From Bacteroidales bacterium UBA3743 (GTDB taxonomy: Bacteria > Bacteroidota > Bacteroidia > Bacteroidales > Paludibacteraceae), in the NCBI GenBank assembly GCA_002371265.1, contig DFGT01000030.1, positions 1 through 64,000 on the forward strand: a stretch of DNA of 64,000 nt, read 5' to 3'. Shown piece after piece: positions 22,691 through 31,765 of the stretch. Below the pieces are notes generated by a model. That model was not told the origin of the DNA. It ran no database searches and saw only the letters and a list, made by a program, of their open reading frames with translations. Made by a program: the position numbers and the translations under genes. Position 1 is the stretch's first letter, and every line of letters begins with the position of its first letter.

Positions 22691-22698
22691 CAAATATA
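22691..22698 (-). promoter_or_regulatory. Candidate -7 box for the giant adhesin
   Basis: On the minus strand the sequence reads TATATTTG, an exact match to the Bacteroidota TAnnTTTG -7 element. I do not see a clear -33 TTTG at the right distance, so this is a candidate only. Confidence 0.35.
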
Positions 22699-22924
22699 TA
22701 GTTTTTTTCAAAAAATGATTTTACATTTCTGTTAAATCTGCATAATAATCGTAAAATTATGTGGTACAAACGTAAAAAAATGCAAAAAAGACTCTAAAAA
22801 TTCAATAAAACCACAAAACAGACTCCACTAATTGCATTTTCCACTTATTCCGAATTGTGAATTATGAATTATGAATTGTTAATAACTATCCCACCCAATT
22901 TTCGTCAAACGTTTTTTCCCGTCG

Positions 22925-22932
22925 TAAATTTG
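22925..22932 (+). promoter_or_regulatory. Promoter -7 box of the TPR gene
   Basis: TAAATTTG matches TAnnTTTG and lies 16 bases before the ATG at 22949. A weak -33 region (TTTTCG near 22899) lies about 20 bases upstream. Confidence 0.5.
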
Positions 22933-22948
22933 CAGAAAATAAAAGACG

Positions 22949-24481
22949 ATGAGATTTAGCTCTATATATGATGCCCGCACTACATACCTCGTAAATTGTT
23001 ACGAGGACCATGTCCGCAATCACTACTCAGACACTTATCTGTCTGAAGAAGAGATTGTCTCTGTGCTATATTATTACGCTGATCTTGGAGAACACGATAG
23101 AGCATTCGCCTGTGCCGACGACGCTTTGGCTCACTACCCTTATAATGATGAGATCCGCATCTGCCGTCTGTTTATGGAGTTTACCACAAAAGGATTCAAA
23201 ATCCTGAAGAAATGGAACCCTGAGGCTGACTATCTGCGTTATCCGCACAACAACTATCTTATCATTCTCCACCATATCCTTAATGCTGTCGACAACAGGA
23301 CTAGCATCGACGCCGCTATAAAAAAGGCTATCGTGGACATTCAGTGGAACAAGGAGACTGACTGCAACCCCGTCGATTCAATCTTCGACGTCGCAGATGT
23401 CATGAATGTGTTGTGCAAAGAAGACGAGGTGCTTAAAATGGCGCAGGATGTCACAAGCAAACTGCCGACAAAAACGGATGCCGACATTCGCGTCAAAGCG
23501 GAATGCTATATCCAGCTCGCCGACTATTCCATCGGCGACGACAAATATAAAATAGCCTCTGAGATGTACGAGGCTCTCGTCGACGAGAATCCTTATTGCA
23601 TGGAGGCTTGGCTTGCCCAAGGAATCCTACATTTCATGAATTTCAACTATAAGGAGGCTAAGCTATCTCTCAATTTTGCACGAGCAATCAATCCCGACAG
23701 CAACCGTCTGCACCTTTGGTTCGGAAAAGTGTACGCAGCCACTGGCAAATTCAAAGAGGCTGTGAAAGAGCTTCGCATGCACGGTATGCTCTACCCTACG
23801 GATATCAAAGCCAAAATTGAGTTGGCCAACTGCTATCTGATGGCTGACGACTATAAGAAAGCAGCGTCTATTCTGGAAACAATTCCGGAATCACATTTCG
23901 ATTATCATAATGCCCAATACTCTCTCGCCATCTGCTACAACCAGAGCGATCGTAACAAAGAGGCTCTCGCTTGCATCAACAAGGCAATACGTGAAGTGGA
24001 GGGCGACTATTTCGACACTGTGATTTCCGACACTGTAAGCCTCGGATCCAATGTCTACAAAATGGATTGGGATGAATCGCCTTGCAAGCAGACCAAAGTG
24101 GACTACTATCTGCTAAAAGCCGACATCCTCGTTTGCCTCGAAGAGCTTAACGAAGCCGAAAACATATATAATCTTGTGTTGGAGATGGACAACAACAACG
24201 CCGACGCAATCTCCGCCCTCGGTCATATTTATATGGACCGCAAGGATTTCCGCAACGCTATATATATGTACGACGAGGCGATTTCCATCAACGCTGACAA
24301 CGCCGGTGAAATCCACGCGCTCAAGGCTGTGGCATATTACAAAATGAGAGACATCAAGTCTGCCGCCACTTCAATGAGGGAGACGGGAGAGGATTTCATG
24401 GCAGAATCTCTATTCTACGAATATTGTCCGGAAGCAAAAACCGATAACGATTTTCAAAAATTCTTCGACAATGAGAAATAA
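22949..24481 (+). CDS. Tetratricopeptide repeat protein
   Basis: A 510-residue protein without a signal peptide or membrane segment, so probably cytoplasmic. From about residue 190 to the end it is a series of helical hairpins with TPR spacing, for example WLAQGILHFMNFNYKEA, LHLWFGKVYAATGKFKEA and ALGHIYMDRKDFRNA. The first part (residues 1-180) is also helical but less regular. TPR proteins act as protein-binding scaffolds; no catalytic motif is visible and the partner is unknown. The start follows a good promoter closely. The end overlaps the start of the downstream lipoprotein gene by 11 bases, so the two are probably cotranscribed. Confidence 0.85.
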   Translation: MRFSSIYDARTTYLVNCYEDHVRNHYSDTYLSEEEIVSVLYYYADLGEHDRAFACADDALAHYPYNDEIRICRLFMEFTTKGFKILKKWNPEADYLRYPHNNYLIILHHILNAVDNRTSIDAAIKKAIVDIQWNKETDCNPVDSIFDVADVMNVLCKEDEVLKMAQDVTSKLPTKTDADIRVKAECYIQLADYSIGDDKYKIASEMYEALVDENPYCMEAWLAQGILHFMNFNYKEAKLSLNFARAINPDSNRLHLWFGKVYAATGKFKEAVKELRMHGMLYPTDIKAKIELANCYLMADDYKKAASILETIPESHFDYHNAQYSLAICYNQSDRNKEALACINKAIREVEGDYFDTVISDTVSLGSNVYKMDWDESPCKQTKVDYYLLKADILVCLEELNEAENIYNLVLEMDNNNADAISALGHIYMDRKDFRNAIYMYDEAISINADNAGEIHALKAVAYYKMRDIKSAATSMRETGEDFMAESLFYEYCPEAKTDNDFQKFFDNEK

Positions 24482-24938
24482 TGTTTGGAAAATAATAATG
24501 TTGACGGGAATACTCGCGTCTACATCTTGCAAGGAGAAATCATTCGACTATGAATACCGCATAGTCAACGACCAACCATGCGATGTGATTCTGAAATTCA
24601 CGTTGGACAAAAACAATGTCTCATACGAAGATACTATCGCACCGTCTACAGACACCCTTATCTATCTGCGCGAAGACGTGACCGGCAATGAGGTATGGGA
24701 CGTGGAGACGTCTGCCCAGGTCTACCCTTTCAAAGAGATCACCGCCTACCGCATGACAGAACCTGTAGACACAAGCAAAAACCTCAAGCTTCGCAGAATG
24801 TGGGAGGGAGTGATGGAGACAACCAAATATGGAGAAGAGCGCGGAGTATACTCTCTCCACCTCGTCGACAGCGTCTTCAACAAGACAATCCTTGCTCCTG
24901 CAGATACCACCAGCTCTGATTCCACTATCACTGAATAA
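24471..24938 (+). CDS. Small putative lipoprotein, unknown function
   Basis: A 155-residue protein. A basic N-terminus and hydrophobic stretch end in ASTSC at about residue 20, a plausible though loose lipobox, followed by Lys-Glu. The remainder is polar, with beta-type sequence and a Thr/Ser/Asp-rich tail, and resembles no family I can name. It overlaps the TPR gene by 11 bases, so translation is probably coupled. The gap of 105 bases to aroE contains no further gene. Envelope location is inferred from the lipobox. Confidence 0.7.
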   Translation: MRNNVWKIIMLTGILASTSCKEKSFDYEYRIVNDQPCDVILKFTLDKNNVSYEDTIAPSTDTLIYLREDVTGNEVWDVETSAQVYPFKEITAYRMTEPVDTSKNLKLRRMWEGVMETTKYGEERGVYSLHLVDSVFNKTILAPADTTSSDSTITE

Positions 24939-25043
24939 GCCAAGTGATGAAACCTTAGCCGGTCTACCGTCGGAAGAGGCAGAGGAAAATCCCTTTGCCA
25001 CCGACAATACGCTAAACACAAAAAGAAAACAAAAACTAAATAC

Positions 25044-25787
25044 ATGAAACACTTTGGTTTGATTGGGAAAGTGTTAGTCCACTCATTCTCAAAAAAATTC
25101 TTCACTGAGAAATTCGCTAAAGAAGGCATCGACGCACAATACGATTTGTACGAGCTACCTGTGATCGACGATTTCAAAACTCTGATTGCCTCAAAAGAGT
25201 TTAGCGGATTCAATGTGACAATTCCTTACAAGGAGCAGATCATTCCGTTTCTGGATTCATTAGACCCCATCGCAGAGGGAATCGGAGCCGTGAACACTGT
25301 GAAATTCATCCGCGAAAATGGAAAGACGGAATTGCGTGGATACAACACCGACATCATCGGATTCACAGACAGCATCAAGCCCTTGCTACGTGAAAACCAT
25401 AAAAAAGCTCTTATATTAGGCACTGGAGGAGCGTCGAAAGCGGTATGCTATGCTTTTAAGCAGATGGGGATTGAATATAAATATGTATCAAGGAACGCAC
25501 GTCCTGATGCTTTCACATATGCCGACCTTAATGAAGAGGTGATGAAGGAGTATTCAGTCGTAGTAAACTGCTCCCCCGTCGGCACATTTCCGCACCACGA
25601 TGAAGCTCCAAATATCCCATACGAATTTTTGACTCCAAACCATCTGTTGTACGATCTTGTGTACAATCCTGAGCATACAAAATTCTGCCAACTAGGAGAG
25701 GCTCATGGAGCAATTTGCAAGAATGGACTTGAAATGCTACATAATCAAGCAATTGCGTCGTGGAAGATATGGAACGACATTAAATAG
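25044..25787 (+). CDS. aroE: Shikimate dehydrogenase (NADP+)
   Basis: Reduces 3-dehydroshikimate to shikimate in the chorismate (aromatic amino acid) pathway. The 247-residue length is slightly short for the family (about 270), as is common in Bacteroidota. Visible are the substrate-binding Ser-x-Ser region near residue 14 (HSFSK), FNVTIPYK with the catalytic Lys near residue 60, NTDIIG, and the nucleotide-binding loop LGTGGASKAV near residue 120. NGLEMLHNQA near the C-terminus matches the family's GxxMLxxQ motif. Cytoplasmic enzyme. It lies in the same direction as the TPR and lipoprotein genes but with no sign that they are functionally linked. Confidence 0.93.
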   Translation: MKHFGLIGKVLVHSFSKKFFTEKFAKEGIDAQYDLYELPVIDDFKTLIASKEFSGFNVTIPYKEQIIPFLDSLDPIAEGIGAVNTVKFIRENGKTELRGYNTDIIGFTDSIKPLLRENHKKALILGTGGASKAVCYAFKQMGIEYKYVSRNARPDAFTYADLNEEVMKEYSVVVNCSPVGTFPHHDEAPNIPYEFLTPNHLLYDLVYNPEHTKFCQLGEAHGAICKNGLEMLHNQAIASWKIWNDIK

Positions 25788-25972
25788 ATGTTATCAAACA
25801 TACTTTTGACGGTTTTCAGCCATTTTTCGCAATCAACCTACCGAAACCCCAATAGGCACTAGACGTTTGAGAGATTACCTCAAAAATGGACACAATTCAA
25901 AATTGGGAGCGTCGAAAAACGCATAACAAAAAATACCTTTATATCAAGAGTATTTTTTAATTTTTTTGTAGG

Positions 25973-25980
25973 TAATATTG
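25973..25980 (+). promoter_or_regulatory. Candidate -7 box upstream of nrdD
   Basis: TAATATTG, close to TAnnTTTG, lies about 60 bases before the nrdD start. The -33 region is within an AT-rich tract and cannot be assigned. Confidence 0.3.
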
Positions 25981-26039
25981 CGAAAGTTTTAGAACAAATC
26001 AGAATTAAAAGAAGTGATATATAACAAAGTGATATAACA

Positions 26040-28424
26040 ATGGACTTAGACAAAATTACAATAGAGAAACGCGATGGCAAACACGAGGCGTTCTCTAAAG
26101 AAAAAATCAAAAATGCGATAACGAAAGCATATCGCGCTAGTGATGTGAAGGAAGAACCTGGAGTGATTGATCAAGTTACAGATGCAGTCTGCAACAGCAT
26201 TGACAAGGATATCATCTCAGTAGAGGAAATTCAAGACTTGGTAGAGCATGAATTGATGTTCCGCAACCACCATGTCGCAAAGAAGTACATTCTCTACCGT
26301 GACCAACGTAACACTGAGCGTCACAAGCGTACACACATGAAGCATGTGATGGATGGCATCGTCAACATCGAGAAAAACGATGTCAACCTAAGTAACGCCA
26401 ACATGTCGTCGCACACTCCTGCCGGACAGATGATGACATTCGCATCTGAGGTGACAAAAGACTATGCAATCAAATATCTGCTAAGTCCGAAGTTTGCCCG
26501 TGCACACAAAGAGGGAGACATCCATATTCACGACTTGGACTACTACCCAACAAAGACAGTCACTTGTGTGCAATATGACCTTGAGGACATCTTCGAAAGA
26601 GGTTTCAAGACAAAGAACGGAAGCATACGTACGCCTCAATCAATCCGTAGCTACGCCACTTTGGCAACTATCGTTTTCCAGACAAACCAGAACGAGCAAC
26701 ACGGAGGTCAGAGTATTCCAGCATTCGACTTCTTCATGGCACCAGGTGTCTACAAGACATTTATAAAGAGTGCGGAGCAGATGATAATATTCCTTTGCAG
26801 AATCAAGCATAAGGACATGGATTTCAGCTTCTTGCGCAACATGTTGAAGGAAAACATCAAGAGCATCGACGTAACAGACGAAGAGAAGAACAACTTGGTG
26901 GCTATGCTAAGCGGAAAGGGAATCAACATCACCCTTGACGAGTTGTCGGTAATCGTAAACAACGCATACGACAACACTCGTAACGAAACGCTTCAGGCAA
27001 TGGAAGGTCTTGTCCACAACTTGAACACAATGCACTCTCGTGGAGGTAACCAGGTGGTGTTCAGTTCTATAAATTATGGAACAGATTTCTCTCCAGAAGG
27101 AAGAATGGTGATGAGAGAGCTACTCAACACCACATCAAAAGGACTTGGAAGCGGAGAAGTTCCAGTCTTCCCTATCCAGATTTTCAAGGTGAGAGACGGA
27201 ATTTCTTACTCAGAGGAAGATTACAAGAACGCAATCGAAAACTGGGATGCAGCAATGGCTGGTGAAATCAAGTTTAAAGCTCCGAACTTCGACCTATTGT
27301 TGAAGGCATGCGCAACTACTGCCACATCATTGTTCCCTAATTTCCTATTCTTGGATACTCCATACAACAAGCATGAGAAGTGGGACATCAACGATCCTAA
27401 GCGATACAGATATGAATTGGCTACAATGGGTTGCCGTACTCGTGTGTTTGAAAACCTTAACGGTGAGAAGACATCAATCGGACGCGGAAACCTATCATTC
27501 ACATCTATCAACCTTCCACGTCTTGCCATAATGGCAAAAAGAGAGGCTGAGGATCTTTACCCAGACGGCGACAAACATCTAATCCGCAAAGAGGCAAAGA
27601 AGATTCTTATTAAGAAGACGAAGGAGATGGCGGCATTCGTAGCCGACCAGCTATATGAAAGATATCTATACCAGCGTACAGCTTTGGCACGTCAGTTCCC
27701 ATTCATGATGGGCAACGATGTATGGAAGGGAGGCGCCGCTTTGGCTCCAAACGATGAGGTAGGAGATGTACTTAACAGCGGTACTCTTGGAATCGGATTC
27801 ATCGGCGGTCACAATGCGATGATGGCTATCTATGGAGAGAGCCACGGAACAAACCAAGATGCATGGGAATGTCTTCGCGACGTATTGATCGCAATGAACG
27901 AAGTGGTAAAAGAGTACAAAGAAAGATATCATTTGAACTTCTCTGTTCTTGCCACTCCAGCAGAAGGTCTTGCCGGAAGATTCACTCGTTATGACAAGCA
28001 GAAATTCGGCGTGATCGAAGGTGTAAACGACCGTGATTACTATGTCAACTCATTCCACATAGATGTAAAGGAGAACATTTCATTGATCGACAAGATAAAG
28101 AAAGAGGCTCCATTCCACGCGCTAACAGGTGGAGGTCACATCACATACGTGGAGCTTGATGGAGAAGCAAAGAAGAACGTCAGCTCAATCCTTAAGATAG
28201 TTAAGGTAATGCACGACGAGAATATCGGCTACGGTTCAATCAACCATCCAGTCGACACTTGCAAGCGTTGTGGTTACCGTGGCGTCATCTACTCTACTTG
28301 CCCACTATGTAAGAGTGAGGAAATCATCCGTCTACGCCGTATCACAGGCTACTTGACAGGTTCGCTTGAATCTTGGAACTCAGCTAAACGAGCAGAGGAA
28401 AGAGATAGAGTAAAGCATCATTAA
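26040..28424 (+). CDS. nrdD: Anaerobic (class III) ribonucleoside-triphosphate reductase
   Basis: Makes deoxyribonucleotides from NTPs without oxygen, using a glycyl radical that an activase (NrdG) installs. The 794 residues begin with an ATP-cone regulatory domain (about residues 1-95, with KRDGKHEAFSKEKI). The catalytic barrel follows, with a candidate active-site Cys in TMGCRTRVFENLNG. Near the C-terminus are four zinc-binding Cys (CKRCGYRG and CPLCKSE) and the glycyl-radical segment RRITGYLTG, with the radical Gly about 25 residues from the end. All key elements are present. A terminator follows directly and no nrdG is found downstream, so the activase must be elsewhere. Its presence argues for anaerobic growth. 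Confidence 0.96.
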   Translation: MDLDKITIEKRDGKHEAFSKEKIKNAITKAYRASDVKEEPGVIDQVTDAVCNSIDKDIISVEEIQDLVEHELMFRNHHVAKKYILYRDQRNTERHKRTHMKHVMDGIVNIEKNDVNLSNANMSSHTPAGQMMTFASEVTKDYAIKYLLSPKFARAHKEGDIHIHDLDYYPTKTVTCVQYDLEDIFERGFKTKNGSIRTPQSIRSYATLATIVFQTNQNEQHGGQSIPAFDFFMAPGVYKTFIKSAEQMIIFLCRIKHKDMDFSFLRNMLKENIKSIDVTDEEKNNLVAMLSGKGINITLDELSVIVNNAYDNTRNETLQAMEGLVHNLNTMHSRGGNQVVFSSINYGTDFSPEGRMVMRELLNTTSKGLGSGEVPVFPIQIFKVRDGISYSEEDYKNAIENWDAAMAGEIKFKAPNFDLLLKACATTATSLFPNFLFLDTPYNKHEKWDINDPKRYRYELATMGCRTRVFENLNGEKTSIGRGNLSFTSINLPRLAIMAKREAEDLYPDGDKHLIRKEAKKILIKKTKEMAAFVADQLYERYLYQRTALARQFPFMMGNDVWKGGAALAPNDEVGDVLNSGTLGIGFIGGHNAMMAIYGESHGTNQDAWECLRDVLIAMNEVVKEYKERYHLNFSVLATPAEGLAGRFTRYDKQKFGVIEGVNDRDYYVNSFHIDVKENISLIDKIKKEAPFHALTGGGHITYVELDGEAKKNVSSILKIVKVMHDENIGYGSINHPVDTCKRCGYRGVIYSTCPLCKSEEIIRLRRITGYLTGSLESWNSAKRAEERDRVKHH

Positions 28425-28451
28425 TCTGACAATCCAGATTTTTATATCACT

Positions 28452-28482
28452 AAGAGCCAGACATTTTGCCTGGCTCTTTTAT
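28452..28482 (+). terminator. Rho-independent terminator of nrdD
   Basis: A perfect 9-bp stem (AAGAGCCAG with CTGGCTCTT) encloses a 9-base loop and runs into TTTTATTATTTT, about 28 bases after the stop codon. Confidence 0.85.
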
Positions 28483-28514
28483 TATTTTAACTTGATTTTG
28501 ACCAAATTTAAAAG

Positions 28515-28663
28515 ATAGTTGGAGTGTTATAAATGAGGATTGTTAAGGACGGAACGTCCTAACCACTCCCCTAGAGTGCGAGCCGTAGGCGAGCACATTA
28601 AATTTAATAAAACCACAGAGGCACAAGGGTCACTGAGAAAGACTACGTCTTTTTATGAGAGAA
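28515..28663 (+). repeat. Structured intergenic repeat, copy A
   Basis: This copy shows the whole short unit in order. A leader (GGAGTGTTATAAATGAGG) is followed by hairpin 1, GTTAAGGAC-GGAAC-GTCCTAAC. Hairpin 2 is GTGC-GA-GCC-GTA-GGC-GA-GCAC with a tandem GA pair in the stem. An A/T-rich linker with CCACAGAGGCAC leads to a terminator-like hairpin 3, AAAGAC-TAC-GTCTTTTT. It is directly followed by copy A', so the two form a tandem pair with a period of about 146 bases. Hairpin 1 has A-T where other copies have G-C, a compensated change. Confidence 0.85.
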
Positions 28664-28935
28664 ACTGGAGTGTCATAAACGAGGATTGTTAAGGGCGGAA
28701 CGCCCTAACAACTCCCCTAGAGTGCGAGCCGTAGGCGAGCACATAAAATTTAATAAAGCCACAGAGGCAGAAGGGTTACTGAGAAAGGCTACGCCTTTTT
28801 ATGAGAAAAAGAGGAAAGAAGCAGTACTTATAGTATTGCCTTTCAGGCAAAACTTATGTCATCGTCGCACCTTCCCAAGACGTTGTCACGGATTACTCTC
28901 GCTTTGCTCGGTAGCGTCTTTCAGACGGGGAAAAA
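28664..28935 (+). repeat. Structured intergenic repeat, copy A' (long form)
   Basis: Same order of hairpins as copy A, but hairpin 1 is GTTAAGGGC-GGAAC-GCCCTAAC and hairpin 3 is AAAGGC-TAC-GCCTTTTT. It continues for about 120 further bases through a segment that ends TCTCGCTTTGCTCGGTAGCG and GTCTTTCAGACG. That extension is shared with copy G at 44722-45003 on the other strand. Open frames through it seem to be chance, because they follow the repeat. The surrounding 28483-29061 holds no gene. Confidence 0.85.
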
Positions 28936-29061
28936 TGGAGAAATCAGTCATAAAAAGGACATAGTCAATTAAAATTTGATCCTCTAAATAACACAATATT
29001 TGAATTAATTTTATATTTGCATCGTATAACATTTTATTCGATTAATTAATAGGGTGATTTT

Positions 29062-29610
29062 ATGAAAAAGATTTTTAATGTGATCGGCATCTGTGTCTTG
29101 ATAAGTTATCTCTTCATTTTTTCTTCTTGCGAAGAATCTTATGATGAGGATGAACTTTTGAGAGATATCGACAAGAAAAGGCTTGAAATGGAAATGAAAG
29201 AAAGGACGTTTGTCTATGAGGGAGACATATTTCAATTGCCTGCAAGAATCAAAAAAATTGATTCAACATATGTTTATGGTCTTTTCGAAGACACCTCTTA
29301 CACTTACACTTACTCTTTCAACGCTTCCGACAGAGAAGCTATCAAACAACATCTGTTCGAATTGACATCAAAATTGTCTGAATACGGAAATTTTGAGCTT
29401 GACAGACAATATATATATTTGGGAGTCACTCCATTGAGTGAAGCTAAAATTGAGGTATCAAATGATGCTACACATTGGTATTTCGTAGGTTCTAATGGTA
29501 GGTTATATAATATTTCGTTCGATTCTGATTCAGAAACCCCTGATTTCTCAATCGGTGAATTTTTGTATAGACTAAATGAAGACAACACATTAATCATTCC
29601 AATTTTTTGA
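29062..29610 (+). CDS. Putative lipoprotein, tandem paralog 1
   Basis: A 182-residue protein. The N-terminus MKKIFNVIGICVL leads into a hydrophobic stretch and the lipobox FSSC (Cys near residue 23). The Cys is followed by an acidic EESYDEDE stretch; in Bacteroidota such residues after the Cys can act as a surface-export signal, so surface display is possible. A charged helical segment and a beta-rich domain follow, and I recognise no family. The next gene starts 22 bases downstream and is a diverged paralog with an almost identical N-terminus, so the pair arose by duplication and is probably one operon. Confidence 0.72.
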   Translation: MKKIFNVIGICVLISYLFIFSSCEESYDEDELLRDIDKKRLEMEMKERTFVYEGDIFQLPARIKKIDSTYVYGLFEDTSYTYTYSFNASDREAIKQHLFELTSKLSEYGNFELDRQYIYLGVTPLSEAKIEVSNDATHWYFVGSNGRLYNISFDSDSETPDFSIGEFLYRLNEDNTLIIPIF

Positions 29611-29632
29611 TTGATCAACTAAAGACATCTAT

Positions 29633-30295
29633 ATGAAAAAGATTTTTAATGTGATCGGCATCTGTGCATTGATGAGTTATCTCTTCATATTTCCTTCTTG
29701 TGAAAAAGCTTATGATGAGGATGAACTTTTAAGAGATATTGAAAGGAAAAAAAATGAGAAAAAAAGATTAGAAGAGGCTCAAAAGGCTCTTATTGAAGCT
29801 CAGAAGACATCCATAATCGTCTTTGAAGGAGACACTTTCACTTTGCCAGTAAAAGTTTTGCCTGTATATATAGAGTCTCCATACACAGCTTATGGATATA
29901 AAGGGGTTTATTCCTACATTTTCGACATATCTGACAAAGAAGTTATTATGAAAAGTTTGTTTGAACAAACAGCAAAGATTTCCAAAATCGGCAACATTCT
30001 TTTAACGCCAGATCGTATATTTCCTAAAAGCATTAATATCTCTGATGTGTTGATTAATTTCTCTGATGTATTGGAAGAAAATTATTGGCAATATGTCATA
30101 TCAGAAAATGACTTTATCAGAAAGATACGATTTTCTTTTGAAGGAGACAAAGCTAGTTTTATCATTGATCATGATAACTTTTTGGGAGAAAGAAAAAGTG
30201 ACGAGAACGAAAACAAATGGGATTTCATAAACATTCCTTATATCTTTGTACCCAATGGGTTAGACGATATCCATGATATATTTGTAAATGACTAA
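29633..30295 (+). CDS. Putative lipoprotein, tandem paralog 2
   Basis: A 220-residue protein. The first 34 bases are identical to the start of the preceding gene, and the leader, lipobox (FPSC) and acidic post-Cys residues (DEDELLRDIE) are shared. It then inserts an alpha-helical, Lys/Glu/Ala-rich stretch (about residues 40-60), followed by a beta-rich C-terminal domain only distantly similar to that of paralog 1 (both start with a FEGD or YEGD word). Function is unknown. A bidirectional terminator lies beyond it, before the convergent rimO. Confidence 0.7.
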   Translation: MKKIFNVIGICALMSYLFIFPSCEKAYDEDELLRDIERKKNEKKRLEEAQKALIEAQKTSIIVFEGDTFTLPVKVLPVYIESPYTAYGYKGVYSYIFDISDKEVIMKSLFEQTAKISKIGNILLTPDRIFPKSINISDVLINFSDVLEENYWQYVISENDFIRKIRFSFEGDKASFIIDHDNFLGERKSDENENKWDFINIPYIFVPNGLDDIHDIFVND

Positions 30296-30407
30296 TAGGA
30301 TTTTGACTAGGAAAACTATAGATCATTCTCTCTTGATATTTGATTGAAGGCAATGGATTTAGTTGGTCGTTCAATTAACATTAAAATCTGATTGTCCTAA
30401 ACACAAA

Positions 30408-30442
30408 TAATCCCCGAAAGACTCTCAATCTTACGGGGATTT
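30408..30442 (-). terminator. Terminator between paralog 2 and rimO
   Basis: A stem of AATCCCCG with CGGGGATT encloses a loop of about 17 bases. On the minus strand, downstream of rimO, it is followed by a T-rich tract, so it mainly serves rimO. Confidence 0.7.
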
Positions 30443-30460
30443 ATACGTATTATAATTCTA

Positions 30461-31765
30461 TCAATCAGCAACTTTTCCAAACAAATCAAAATAGTCGCAG
30501 TCTGTAATCTCCACATTGTAGAATTCGCCGATCTTCATATCATTGTCCGCCTTCTTCACCAACACTTCCTGATCCACCTCTGGAGAATCAAACTCTGTGC
30601 GGCAGATGAAATACTCCGCGTCTTCACGGTCGACAATCACCTTCATCGTCTGCCCTACCCTTTCGCCATTCTTCTGCAAAGCGATTCTCTCCTGCACTTT
30701 CATCAGCATGTCAAGACGCGCCTGCTTTGTCTCAAACGGAATGTCATCTTCATAATGTTTGGCGGAGTATGTGCCCTCTTCCTCTGAATACGCGAACGCT
30801 CCCATACGGTCGAACTTTGTATCCTTGACGAATTGCAAAAGTTCGTTGAAATCCTCCTCCGTCTCACCGGGATGACCAACTATAAATGTTGTTCTCAACG
30901 TGATATCAGGCACTTCACGTCGCACTCTTTCAATAAATTCGATTGTATCCTCTTTGGTGACGTGGCGAAGCATCTTCTTCAACATTCCTGTGGAAATATG
31001 TTGGAATGCCACATCAAGATATTTGCAGACGTTGCTGCGTTCGTTCATCACTCGCAATAAGTCCCATGGGAAATCCGACGGATATGCGTAATGCAGACGG
31101 ATCCACTCCACACCTGGAATGTCTGACAGTTTCTCCACCAGCTCCGGCAGCATCACTTTGCCATACAGATCCTTGCCGTACGACGACAAGTCCTGAGCTA
31201 TCACCTGCAACTCCTTCACTCCCGTCGCCACCAATCTCTTAGCCTCATCCACCAATTCCTCCATAGGAATCGACTTGTGCGGTCCGGTGATGATTGGAAT
31301 CGCGCAATACGAGCAATGTCGGTTGCAACCTTCTGAAATCTTCAAATATGCGTAATGCTTTGGCGTTGTGACGTCACGTGTCGTGGAAAGGCTGTCATCG
31401 TAGGAATGTCCAAGGTCGGCGATCATCTTTTTCCATGTGAACTTGCCATAAAACTTGTCCACTTCAGGAATTTCCTGCTCCAAATCAGCAAGATAACGTT
31501 CGGAAAGGCATCCCATCACAAATAGTTTCTCAATCTTATGTTTCTTTTTCAGTTCACAAAGATTCAATATTGTGTTGATAGACTCCTCTTTCGCGTCGCC
31601 GATAAATCCACAAGTGTTCACAACGACTGTGGATCCCATGATTTTGTCGGAATCATGACGACAATTATATCCCAACTTCTGCAGTTGAGCGCTCAAATGT
31701 TCGGAATCAACAAGATTTTTGGAACATCCGAGATTTATAAACTCAATAGTGTTATTTTTCCTCAT
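30461..31765 (-). CDS. rimO: Ribosomal protein S12 methylthiotransferase
   Basis: A radical SAM enzyme that adds a methylthio group to an Asp of ribosomal protein S12. The 434-residue length is normal. The N-terminal UPF0004 domain begins INLGCSKNLVDSE and has its further cluster Cys in NTCGFIGDAKEESI and VMGCLSERY. The radical SAM motif CNRHCSYCAIP lies near residue 145. The C-terminal TRAM domain covers about the last 65 residues. LGCSKN with NTCGFI is typical of RimO rather than MiaB. Its start lies inside the 3' end of ftsY (14-base overlap), so the two are co-translated from the ftsY promoter. Confidence 0.93.
   Translation of the reverse strand: MRKNNTIEFINLGCSKNLVDSEHLSAQLQKLGYNCRHDSDKIMGSTVVVNTCGFIGDAKEESINTILNLCELKKKHKIEKLFVMGCLSERYLADLEQEIPEVDKFYGKFTWKKMIADLGHSYDDSLSTTRDVTTPKHYAYLKISEGCNRHCSYCAIPIITGPHKSIPMEELVDEAKRLVATGVKELQVIAQDLSSYGKDLYGKVMLPELVEKLSDIPGVEWIRLHYAYPSDFPWDLLRVMNERSNVCKYLDVAFQHISTGMLKKMLRHVTKEDTIEFIERVRREVPDITLRTTFIVGHPGETEEDFNELLQFVKDTKFDRMGAFAYSEEEGTYSAKHYEDDIPFETKQARLDMLMKVQERIALQKNGERVGQTMKVIVDREDAEYFICRTEFDSPEVDQEVLVKKADNDMKIGEFYNVEITDCDYFDLFGKVAD

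Larger units (their letters stand above)
22428..22948. other. Divergent AT-rich intergenic region
   Basis: This stretch of about 520 bases separates the giant adhesin from the TPR gene. It has no convincing open frame. It holds a candidate minus-strand -7 box near 22691-22698 for the adhesin, which would give a leader of roughly 255 nt, and the plus-strand promoter at 22925-22932. Near 22855-22885 there is a simple run of overlapping gaattatgaatt-like words, similar to one near 33570-33600. Confidence 0.6.

Noticed and set aside
28515..28935. CRISPR array
   Set aside because: Only two units of about 146 bases, with no short regular spacers and no cas genes.
28686..28964. Open frame of 92 codons, similar to one of 83 codons at 44701-44952 (minus)
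   Set aside because: Their likeness comes from the shared long repeat (copies A' and G). The hairpins, not the reading frame, are conserved, and no ribosome site or codon pattern supports translation.
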